Both the position numbers and the translations under genes were made by a program. The notes beneath the pieces were generated by a model. That model was not told the origin of the DNA and did no database searches. It saw only the letters and a list, made by a program, of their open reading frames with translations. A stretch of DNA of 64,000 nt from the NCBI GenBank assembly GCA_016720545.1, contig JADKKK010000001.1, positions 496,001 to 560,000 of the forward strand, in the 5' to 3' direction. Positions 16,969 through 24,644 of this stretch are shown here, one piece after another. Origin of the DNA: Myxococcales bacterium (GTDB taxonomy: Bacteria; Myxococcota_A; Polyangia; Polyangiales; Polyangiaceae). Position 1 is the stretch's first letter, and each line of letters starts with the position of its first letter.

Positions 16969-19070
16969 CGGGGGCTTAGCACGCGCGCGGTCGCGTCGCC
17001 TTCGACGCGTGCACACTGCATGGGTGTGCTGTCTCTGTGCTTCGAGGGAGCCCCTGCCCGAAGTCGGCGGCGGCGGCGCGCGAGGACGGCGGCGGCGCCG
17101 AGCCCGAGCCCCACGAGCGCCCCGGGGGAGCTGCCCGTGGGAGCGCCCGTGGCGGCGCACCCGCCGCCGTCTTGAACGACGAGGGTCTGCGGCGCCGGCC
17201 GGGAGGCCCCTGGCCCACCGTCGGCGGTGGGCGCGCCCCCGTCGCTGACCGCGCCCGCGCCGCCATCGCCGCTGGGCTCGGGCGTGCCCGCGTCGGGGAC
17301 CGTGGGTGTTCCCTTCGCGGCCTCGTCGCACACGCCGGGAAGCACGCCGACCGCGATCCACGCGCACTCCACCACCGCCACCTCGGCCGCGCTGAACTTG
17401 AGCGCTACGGCCGCGGTCTTCGAGGCGGTGGCCGCCGCCTTGAAGTCGGACGTCGACATCAGGTACTTCGTCTCGACCTCGTACCAGAGCTTCTCGGCCT
17501 TCTCCCAGCCGAGCCTCCCGCCAACCACCACCTTCGAATACGGGTTGGTGCCGCCCATCGTCATGAGGAACGCGGCGTTGTTCGGGATACCGGAGTTGAT
17601 GTGCACGCCGCCGTTGTCTTGCTGCGTGTTGACGAACTCCTTCATGTGCGAGGGCTGCCCCTTCGCCCTGGGGTTCGCGAGATCGCGAATGGGGCCGGAC
17701 GCCCCGATGGTCTCCCCGGTGAGCCAGTTGTTCCGGTCGTCGGCCTTGTAGGTGTGCTCGATGAACGAGGAGAAGATGTCGGAGATGGCCTCGTTCAGCG
17801 CGCCCGGCTGCCCTTGATAGACGAGCTTCGAGGTGCTGGTGGTGATGCCGTGGGTGAACTCGTGCGCCACCACGTCGAGCCCGGCGGACAGCGGCTTGAA
17901 GCGCGTGGCGCCGTCGCCGTAGGCCATCTGGGTGCCGTCCCAGAAGGCGTTCTCGTAGTTGTTGCCGAAGTGCGCGGTCGAGATCATGGGCGCGTTGCGC
18001 CCGTCGATGCCGGAGCGGTTGAACTTGGTCTTGTAATAGTCGTAGACGAACCCGGCGAAGAAGTGCGCGTCGACCGCGGCGCCCTTGCCGCGCGCGACCG
18101 TGGTGTCCCACGTGTTGACGGCGGTCGAGCCGACGATCGTGCCGGGCAGCGACTGCGTCGTGGCGGCCGTGTGGGTGCGGATCTCGGCGGGGCGGGTCTT
18201 GTCGACCATCGTGAACGACCCGCCGTTCTCCGTGACCTCGAAGGTCTTCATGTCGCCGAGCACGCCGGGGCTCGTGGCCTTCACGGTCTCGAGATCGTCG
18301 AACGCCTCGAGCACCGCGCCGGTGATCGCGTCGAGGGTGACGTCGAGGACGGCCGCCGTGGTCGCGCTCATGGCCCGCGCGACGTGGTGCCACGCGAGCC
18401 GGGCGGGCGCTCCAGGCGTCGCAAAGACGACCAGCTCGGGACCGGCCGCGGCCGGCCGGACATCCGCCCGCGTCACATCAGGGACACGGGCGAGCAGCTC
18501 CGCCTCGACCCGCACGGCCGCCGCCTGCGCAGTGACGACGGGCACCGTGGACGCGAGCCGCACCCCGCGGACCACGTGGGCGTCGAGCGCGACGAGCGCG
18601 CCATCGTCGTCGAAGTGCGCGAGGACCTCGCCGCCGCGGACGGGCACGCCGCCCTCCACCTGCTGGAGCCGCACGTGCGCGCCGCTCGCGCTCACCTCTT
18701 CGCTCACCACGCGCAGCGCCCGGGGCACGTCCGACGGCTCGCCGATCGCGAGCAGCTCGCCGTGCTCGGCGAGGAACGAGACCGCCTGACGACCTGGCGT
18801 GCCGCCGCTGAGCGCGGCGCGGGGCACGCGCCCCTCGAGGTGGCGCACGTTGCCGAGCTCGGTGGACACCTCGACCTTGAACGGGCCCCCGTGCGCCCCC
18901 TCGAGGGCCTGCGCGTGCTCCTGCTCGAGGCTCGCGGCCGCGCTCACGAGATCGTCGGCGCCGGCGCTGCAGCCAGCGACCGCGGCCGACGCACCCACGG
19001 CGAGCGTGAGCAGGACGCCGCGCAGGAGGCGGTGCGGGGCGAGGGGGCCGGTTCGTCGAAGGCGCAGCAT
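16965..19070 (-). CDS. Secreted M4 (thermolysin-like) metalloprotease with MYXO-CTERM
   Basis: 701 residues from the ATG at 19070. The N-terminus (about 15-34) is a signal peptide ending at AVAGC. The propeptide (about 60-260) has FTP and PepSY-like blocks. The catalytic domain carries HEFTH at 403-407, the glutamate ligand E427 in GALNEAISDIF and the proton-donor His at 490 in GGVHINSGI, so all active-site residues are present. An Asp/Pro/Gly-rich linker leads to a MYXO-CTERM: GGGCAATG, helix 650-664 and Arg cluster 665-671. Unusually, 30 more residues follow the Arg cluster. It would be anchored or released at the surface and cleave proteins outside the cell. Confidence 0.93.
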   Translation of the reverse strand: MLRLRRTGPLAPHRLLRGVLLTLAVGASAAVAGCSAGADDLVSAAASLEQEHAQALEGAHGGPFKVEVSTELGNVRHLEGRVPRAALSGGTPGRQAVSFLAEHGELLAIGEPSDVPRALRVVSEEVSASGAHVRLQQVEGGVPVRGGEVLAHFDDDGALVALDAHVVRGVRLASTVPVVTAQAAAVRVEAELLARVPDVTRADVRPAAAGPELVVFATPGAPARLAWHHVARAMSATTAAVLDVTLDAITGAVLEAFDDLETVKATSPGVLGDMKTFEVTENGGSFTMVDKTRPAEIRTHTAATTQSLPGTIVGSTAVNTWDTTVARGKGAAVDAHFFAGFVYDYYKTKFNRSGIDGRNAPMISTAHFGNNYENAFWDGTQMAYGDGATRFKPLSAGLDVVAHEFTHGITTSTSKLVYQGQPGALNEAISDIFSSFIEHTYKADDRNNWLTGETIGASGPIRDLANPRAKGQPSHMKEFVNTQQDNGGVHINSGIPNNAAFLMTMGGTNPYSKVVVGGRLGWEKAEKLWYEVETKYLMSTSDFKAAATASKTAAVALKFSAAEVAVVECAWIAVGVLPGVCDEAAKGTPTVPDAGTPEPSGDGGAGAVSDGGAPTADGGPGASRPAPQTLVVQDGGGCAATGAPTGSSPGALVGLGLGAAAVLARRRRRLRAGAPSKHRDSTPMQCARVEGDATARVLSPR

Positions 19071-19223
19071 CGCTTCAGCGAAGCAACATGCGAGCCACGA
19101 GGCAAGCCGGCCGAGACCCCGGGCGAGCGCGGACGCGCACGCGCGGAGGCCATGTTGTGGCGGTTTTTCGCCGGTGCGCGCTTCGGTGGAAGCGTGCGGC
19201 GATGTAGGCCGACGGCCTTTCGT

Positions 19224-19243
19224 ATGGATCGAACTCGATCCAT
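19224..19243. promoter_or_regulatory. 20-bp palindrome upstream of the M4 protease
   Basis: The perfect inverted repeat atggatcg-aact-cgatccat lies about 155 bp upstream of the protease start, in the gap after the beta-barrel gene. Its AT-richer centre and symmetry suit a dimeric repressor or activator site. It has no T-run and so is unlikely to be a terminator. Confidence 0.4.
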
Positions 19244-19297
19244 GTCTGGCCCGCTCCCGCCTCACCCGAAGCTCGCGCGAGAGCTCGGTCGTCGAGG

Positions 19298-21139
19298 TCA
19301 GCCCGTGGGGCGCGGCGGCGAGAACACCGAGAGCGGCGGCGGCTCGGTGACGTCGGTGGTGAAGAACCCCGAGAGGCCGAAGAACACCTGATGCCGGAGC
19401 AGATCGGGCGCCGCCAGCGTGCCGGAGAAATTGACGTAGCGGTTCGAGTACCCCCCGAGCGCCCCGAGCCAGTTGGTGAGCCTGTAGCGCACGAGGGCGG
19501 TGACGCCCGCGAACGTGAGGAACGCCTCGCCGTCGTTGTTCGGGCGGAGCACGGCGCGGCTCACCGTGCCGGTCATGAGCACCGCCACGTTCCGCAGGGT
19601 GGCGTGAGAGGGGAACGGGACGCCGCCGATCAAGCCGTCGATCGAGGTGGTGCGCCCGTAGCCGATGCGGGGGTTCGCGGCTCCGAACACGTAGCCCGCG
19701 CTGAGCTGCGCCTCGAAGGTAGGCTTCTGGTAGAGCACCTCGCCGCCGGCTTGTGGGCTCACGATGAGCGAGCGATCGTCGGGGTCGAGCGCGTTGGGAT
19801 CGACCGGGGTGCCGGGCACCGGCGCCGGCGTGGGCACCGAGATCGGCGGGGGCGTGCCGACCGCGACCCCGCCGCGCCCCGTGACAGAGAGCGCCTCGCT
19901 CGCGAAGTACGTGGCGCCCGCGTTCACGCGGCCGACGTGCACCGAGAAGTCGCCGCGACGGACGGGGACGTTGCGCGTGAAGTCGAGGAAGAAGTTGTTG
20001 TAGAGCCCCTCGTATTCGACGTCGCCGAACACGCGCGCGCTCTGGCCCACGTCCTTCAGCACCGTGCCGGAGGTGTTGAGCTGCACGTAGTCGAGGCCGC
20101 GGTGGAAGAGGCGGCTGCCGTCGGACAGCAGGCTCGGCTCGTCGCGTAGGGTGGTGCTCGCGGTGGCGCCGACGACGTGCACGTACCGGGTGGTGGGGCT
20201 TATCTCCTGGAGGAGCTGGAAGGTGAGGTTCGACAGCGTGAACGTGCGCTGGACGTTCGCGGGGTCGACCTGGAACAGCGCGCCGTCTTGCTGGCGCGAC
20301 GAGTTCAGGGTCTGCACGCTGGAGAACGCCCGGATGGCGAGGCGCGTGCTCCGTCCGAGGCTGAAGCCGCCGCCGTAGAGCCCAAGGACGCTGCCGTCTT
20401 GAGGGAGCGCGGGCCCATTGTCGAGCTTGTAGTACTGCTGCCCGAGCACCTGGAGGCTGAGCTGCTGCGGCTCCTCGCCCTTGCCCCAGAACTCGAGCTC
20501 CACGCGCCCCTCGACGGCGTTGTACGCCGCCGGGTGCGGCGTGACCGGGCCGTTCTCGACGTCTTGGGTCTGGATGACGTTGCTGTTGTAGCCCGCGACG
20601 AGCGACGCGAACGTGGTGATCTCGGTGGGGCGGTGCTGGACCGGGCGGCCCTCCGGATCGAGCAGGCGCGCGCCTCGCGCCCCGCGGGACGCGGAGCGCT
20701 GCTGGGCCCTCAGCACCTGGGCGGCGGCCTCGCGGCGCTCTTCCTCGGCTTGGGCCGCGGCGCGCGGGTCGAACTGCTCGTCGCGCGTGGTGCGCGGATC
20801 GATAGGGAGGAGCCCGGTGCCCTCTGCGAGGGTCGTGCTGCTCGTGCGCGGATCTTTCGGATCGGCGAGGGTCGCTGGCGTGACTGGCGCGCCGCCCACC
20901 CCGCCGGGCGCGGGCGCCTTCGGGGGAGGCGATCCGGCGCCGGGCTCCGCGGGCCCTTTCGCCGCGGGCTCCGTGGCCTTCGGCGCGGGCGGCGCGGGCT
21001 CGGGCGCTGCGGGCCTCGGCGCTGGCTGAGCAGGTGGCGCGGGCGGGGCGGGCTCAGCGGGCTTCGTCGTGGGCGCGCGGGGTGGGCGAGCCGGCGGCTT
21101 GGCCGGCTGGGCGAGCTGCGCGAGAAGAAGAAGCCACAT
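19298..21139 (-). CDS. Outer-membrane beta-barrel protein, candidate exopolysaccharide porin
   Basis: 613 residues. A short N-terminal hydrophobic stretch (MWLLLLAQLA) is followed by about 75 residues rich in Pro/Ala/Lys, a typical periplasmic spacer. From about residue 180 the sequence alternates hydrophobic and polar residues with many aromatic turn residues (EGRVELEFWGKGEEPQQLSL, FSVHVGRVNAGATYFASE, HQVFFGLSGFFTTD), indicating many antiparallel strands to the end. No TonB box was seen. Its position in the exopolysaccharide locus, together with the truncated Wza-type protein, suggests the separate porin known to pair with short OPX proteins in myxobacteria. Function is inferred from context; the barrel is well supported. 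Confidence 0.7.
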   Translation of the reverse strand: MWLLLLAQLAQPAKPPARPPRAPTTKPAEPAPPAPPAQPAPRPAAPEPAPPAPKATEPAAKGPAEPGAGSPPPKAPAPGGVGGAPVTPATLADPKDPRTSSTTLAEGTGLLPIDPRTTRDEQFDPRAAAQAEEERREAAAQVLRAQQRSASRGARGARLLDPEGRPVQHRPTEITTFASLVAGYNSNVIQTQDVENGPVTPHPAAYNAVEGRVELEFWGKGEEPQQLSLQVLGQQYYKLDNGPALPQDGSVLGLYGGGFSLGRSTRLAIRAFSSVQTLNSSRQQDGALFQVDPANVQRTFTLSNLTFQLLQEISPTTRYVHVVGATASTTLRDEPSLLSDGSRLFHRGLDYVQLNTSGTVLKDVGQSARVFGDVEYEGLYNNFFLDFTRNVPVRRGDFSVHVGRVNAGATYFASEALSVTGRGGVAVGTPPPISVPTPAPVPGTPVDPNALDPDDRSLIVSPQAGGEVLYQKPTFEAQLSAGYVFGAANPRIGYGRTTSIDGLIGGVPFPSHATLRNVAVLMTGTVSRAVLRPNNDGEAFLTFAGVTALVRYRLTNWLGALGGYSNRYVNFSGTLAAPDLLRHQVFFGLSGFFTTDVTEPPPLSVFSPPRPTG

Positions 21140-21316
21140 GGTGTTCGGGAGGCGGCGACACCCTGTGCCCCCGACTTTTCCCGATGTTGCCCCACCTTGG
21201 AGCGGACACCAACCGAAAACCCGTGGAGGGGGGAATTTGGCGGTCGCCGATCGGCGCCGAGGTCGCCGGGCGGGAGTCCCCTTTTATGCGGGTGCGCGAG
21301 GTCGTAGGGTGGTCGC

Positions 21317-22495
21317 GTGCGAGTCGTCGCCGTCACCCAAATCTGGCCGAACAGCCTCGAGCCGCTCGAGGCCGCCTTCAACCGTCAGCAGTTCCGTGAG
21401 CTCGCCAACCTGTGCGATCTCGAGGTCCTCGCCGCCGTCGCGAGCTTCCCGCTGGCGGGCGTCACCGGGCAGCCGCCGCGCCCCGCGAAGCTCGCCGCCC
21501 TCCCGGGAAGTGAGCTCGTCGCCGGAATACGTACGACCTATCTGAAGCAGCTCTACGTGCCCAAGGTCGGCGTGCCGATCGCGGTACCGCTCTACTTGGC
21601 GTCGGCCGCGCCCCATCGGGCGCTCCTCGCGTCAGCAGACGTGATCTTCGGCACTTGGGCGTACCCCGACTCGTGCGCGGCGGTGCTCCTCGCGCGCATG
21701 CTGGGCAAGCCGTCCGTCGTGAAGGTCCACGGGTCCGACCTGAACGTGATCGCCAAGCGGCCCAGCGCGCGCGCGGTGCTCTCGCGGGTGCTGCCCCAGG
21801 CCCACGCGCTCGTGTCGGTGTCGGAGCCGCTCTCGGACGAGCTCGCCCTGCTCGGGGTGGACCGCGCGCGCATTCACCTCGTCGGCAACGGCGTCGACGA
21901 CGGGGTGTTTCGGCTGCAAGACAAGGCCGAGGCCCGGCGCGAGCTCGGCGTTGGCGTCGATCGTCGCGTGGTGTTCTTCGTCGGACGGCTCGAGCCGGCG
22001 AAAGGCATCGACGAGCTCATGACGGCGTGGGACCAGGTCGCGCGGGACGAGCCCTCGGCCACGCTCGTGCTCGCGGGCGACGGTGTGTCGCGCGTCAAGG
22101 TGGACCAGTGGGCCCGCGGCCACGGCGACGGCGTGCGCGTGCTCGGCGGTCAACCGCTCTCGGCCATCGCGCGGTGGCACGGGGCGAGCGATCTGTTCAC
22201 GCTGCCGAGCTGGCGCGAGGGCACGCCGAACGCCGTCCTCGAGGCGCTCGCGAGCGGGCGGCCGGTGGTGGCCACGCGCGTCGGCGGCATCCCCGACGTG
22301 CTGCGCGATCCGGAGGCCGGCGCGCTCGTGCCCGCGAAAGATCCGGCCGCCCTGGCCGCGGCGCTCACGGCCGCGCTGCGCAAGCCCTGGGACGCCGAGG
22401 CGGTGCGCCGCACGGGCCCGGGCACCTGGCGCGAGAGCGCGGCGAAGCTCCACTCGGTGCTCGAGGGCGCGCTCCGCGGCTATTCGCGGCGATGA
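21317..22495 (+). CDS. Family 4 glycosyltransferase (GT-B fold)
   Basis: 392 residues from a GTG. The N-terminal Rossmann domain begins RVVAVTQIWP. The C-terminal nucleotide-binding domain shows VVFFVGRLEPAKGIDELMTA, ATLVLAGDG and the donor-binding E-x7-E block (SWREGTPNAVLEALASGRPV, then VATRVGGIPDVL). It is a retaining glycosyltransferase adding a sugar to the exopolysaccharide repeat unit or a related glycolipid. It is divergent from the barrel gene across 177 bp. The sugar is unknown. Confidence 0.92.
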   Translation: MRVVAVTQIWPNSLEPLEAAFNRQQFRELANLCDLEVLAAVASFPLAGVTGQPPRPAKLAALPGSELVAGIRTTYLKQLYVPKVGVPIAVPLYLASAAPHRALLASADVIFGTWAYPDSCAAVLLARMLGKPSVVKVHGSDLNVIAKRPSARAVLSRVLPQAHALVSVSEPLSDELALLGVDRARIHLVGNGVDDGVFRLQDKAEARRELGVGVDRRVVFFVGRLEPAKGIDELMTAWDQVARDEPSATLVLAGDGVSRVKVDQWARGHGDGVRVLGGQPLSAIARWHGASDLFTLPSWREGTPNAVLEALASGRPVVATRVGGIPDVLRDPEAGALVPAKDPAALAAALTAALRKPWDAEAVRRTGPGTWRESAAKLHSVLEGALRGYSRR

Positions 22496-22501
22496 TCTTC
22501 G

Positions 22502-22522
22502 AGCCCGGCGCAGCGCCGGGCT
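22502..22522. terminator. Hairpin between convergent genes, possible bidirectional terminator
   Basis: Arms agcccggcgc / gcgccgggct form a near-continuous stem 7 bases after the glycosyltransferase stop. A second short stem (ggccggcc type) follows before the convergent GMC gene. There is no T-tract, so this is a structural call only. Confidence 0.35.
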
Positions 22523-22576
22523 TCGCGCGAGGCCCCCCGGGCTCTCCCTGCTCCTGCCCGGCCTGAAGGCCGGCCG

Positions 22577-24124
22577 CTACGCGAGCAGCGCCTCGGCGAA
22601 GGTGGCGGCGAGGCCCATGATGGTGTGCTGCGGGTTCACGCCCAGGTTCGTGGGGATGACCGACGCGTCGGCGACGACCAGGCCCTCGTAGCCGTGCACC
22701 CGGCCGAGGCCGTCGACCACGCTGCGCTTCGGATCGGTGCCCATGACGCAGCCGCCGAACAGGTGGCTCAAGATCGCCACGTATTTTCGGGGATCGAGCG
22801 GCGCGTCTTTGAGAGTGTCGATCTGGTCGGCCGCGAGCTTGTAGGGCATCCCCGAGATGCCCGGGAGCACCGCCTTCGCGCCCGCCGCGACGTGCTGCTT
22901 GGCCACGAGCCACATGCCCTGGCGGAAGCGCTCCATGTCGGCAGGATTGAGTGTATAATGCACCACTGGATTACCAAGCAGTGACGAGGTGATCTTCCCC
23001 ACTGACTCGGCGCGCACCGCGTGACACCACATGGCGATGTGTCGGTATTCGGAGAGGCGCCGCATGAGCTCGACTCCCCCGCCCGAGAGGCGACTGGCCA
23101 CGAGCTCGAAGGGTATCGCGAGGGTCTCGAGCTTGAGCCCGGGCTCGTCGCGGAAGCCGGTGCTCGCCCACCCCTGCGTGGCGCCGAGGTTCATGTCGAC
23201 CGGCTCGTCGTAGCAGCCAAACACCCCCGTGCCCGGGTGCGCGCGGAAGTGGGCGCCGAGCGCGGGCAGGCGCACCCCCGAGCGCATGAGCAGCACCGGA
23301 GAGTGGGTGACCGAGGCCGCCACGACGACGCCCTTGCGCGCGCGCACGTCGAACCGAGTCCCCTCGCGCCGCGTGCGCGGGTGCACGAAGCGGCCCGAGA
23401 CGCCCACCGCGCGGCGGCCCTCGAGCACCACGTGGCTCACCGGCGCAGACGAGAGCACGAGCCCGCCACGGGCGAGGGTCTCGGGCACGTAGTTCAGGTT
23501 CGTGCTCTGCTTTTTCAGCGAGCGGCAGCCCTGGAGGCACTGCCCCGAGCCCACACACCCGGCGACGTAGCGCCGCATGACGTGCGACTCCTTGAACCCC
23601 AGCGCCTCGGCGCCCGCGATGGCGAGCAGGTTCGCGCGCCCGAGCGCCGCGGCGGGCACCTCCTCGACCGAGAGCTCACGCTCGATGCGCGCCTGGTGCG
23701 CGCGCACCGGCCCCTCGAGCCCGGTGACGCCGTGCTCGCGCGCCCACTGGGCGAAGATGTCGCCCGGCGTGGGTACGCAGATGGCGCTGTTCACGACGGT
23801 GGTGCCGCCCATCGTGCGAGCCTGCACCACGGGCCAGAGCGCGCGGCCCATGGTGACCTGGGCGCCCCAGTCGTCCATGAGGTCGCGCATGCCGCCGTAC
23901 ACCGAGTGGGGATAATGTTCGGGATCGCGCCACGCGCCGGCCTCCACGAGCGCCACGCTGGCGCCGCCGCGGGCGAGGGTGACCGCGGCGGTGGCGCCGC
24001 CCGCCCCCGAGCCCACGACCACGTAGTCGACCTCCGCCTGGAAGTGGTGCTCCTCCTTGCTGCGATAGGCCACGTGGCGCCCCGAGGGAGGCGTCGCTCG
24101 CAGAGGCGCGTGCCGAGCGCTCAC
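22577..24124 (-). CDS. GMC-family FAD oxidoreductase
   Basis: 515 residues from a GTG at 24124 that overlaps the preceding gene's TGA (GTGA). The FAD dinucleotide motif is YVVVGSGAGGATAAVTLARGG, followed by a Glu in ALVEAG. Other GMC features are TMGGTTVVNSAIC and the C-terminal VVADASVIPTNLGVNPQHTI, which supplies the active-site His/Asn region. A Cys-rich loop, CVGSGQCLQGC, recalls Cys clusters in some membrane-linked GMC dehydrogenases. It probably oxidises an alcohol or sterol-like substrate. The small membrane-type protein before it may be its anchor. The substrate is unknown. Confidence 0.88.
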   Translation of the reverse strand: MSARHAPLRATPPSGRHVAYRSKEEHHFQAEVDYVVVGSGAGGATAAVTLARGGASVALVEAGAWRDPEHYPHSVYGGMRDLMDDWGAQVTMGRALWPVVQARTMGGTTVVNSAICVPTPGDIFAQWAREHGVTGLEGPVRAHQARIERELSVEEVPAAALGRANLLAIAGAEALGFKESHVMRRYVAGCVGSGQCLQGCRSLKKQSTNLNYVPETLARGGLVLSSAPVSHVVLEGRRAVGVSGRFVHPRTRREGTRFDVRARKGVVVAASVTHSPVLLMRSGVRLPALGAHFRAHPGTGVFGCYDEPVDMNLGATQGWASTGFRDEPGLKLETLAIPFELVASRLSGGGVELMRRLSEYRHIAMWCHAVRAESVGKITSSLLGNPVVHYTLNPADMERFRQGMWLVAKQHVAAGAKAVLPGISGMPYKLAADQIDTLKDAPLDPRKYVAILSHLFGGCVMGTDPKRSVVDGLGRVHGYEGLVVADASVIPTNLGVNPQHTIMGLAATFAEALLA

Positions 24125-24513
24125 TCGGTCCTCCAGGTGTCGGGATCGGGGGGGAGCGCTCGGAGGCCGAGGCGCGCGCGCACCTCGGCGCCCTGGCCCC
24201 ACGCGAGCCCGGCCACGAGCTTGAGCAGGAAGATCGCCTGGCGCACCACGTAGCTGTCGGTCTGGGCGATCGCGTGCGCGTGCTTGTCGCCGAGGCGCGG
24301 CGAGAGCGCGAACGCGGGGACCGGCACGCCCACGGTGAACACGGGGGTCAGGTGAAACACGATCGCCCCGAGCACGACCCCGAACCACACGAGGGGCGTG
24401 GTCTCCTCGCGGTAGCGCTCGAGGAAGGCGTCGAGCCCGCAGTCTTCGGCGCCCGGCAGCTCGTCGGTGCGGGGGTAGAGCAGCACGATCGCGGACCGCA
24501 CGAGAGCAAGCAC
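24121..24513 (-). CDS. Small protein coupled to the GMC oxidoreductase
   Basis: 130 residues, GTG start. I do not recognise the family. One clear hydrophobic segment (PLVWFGVVLGAIVFHLTPVFTV) and a weaker one (YVVRQAIFLLKLVAGLAWGQG) suggest membrane association. The C-terminus is Arg/Pro-rich. Translation is coupled to the oxidoreductase by a 4-base overlap, so it is likely a partner subunit or membrane anchor. No metal or cofactor motif is visible. Confidence 0.6.
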   Translation of the reverse strand: MLALVRSAIVLLYPRTDELPGAEDCGLDAFLERYREETTPLVWFGVVLGAIVFHLTPVFTVGVPVPAFALSPRLGDKHAHAIAQTDSYVVRQAIFLLKLVAGLAWGQGAEVRARLGLRALPPDPDTWRTE

Positions 24514-24644
24514 GCGCCGAGTCTAGCACCCCCGTGGGCGTTTCACGCTCCTGGCGAACCGAACGGGGGCACGCGCCCGCGCGGCGCGAGCCCCTCGAGC
24601 CCCGAGTCGAGCGAGCCGTGAGCGAGCCGTGCGATAGTGCCGGC

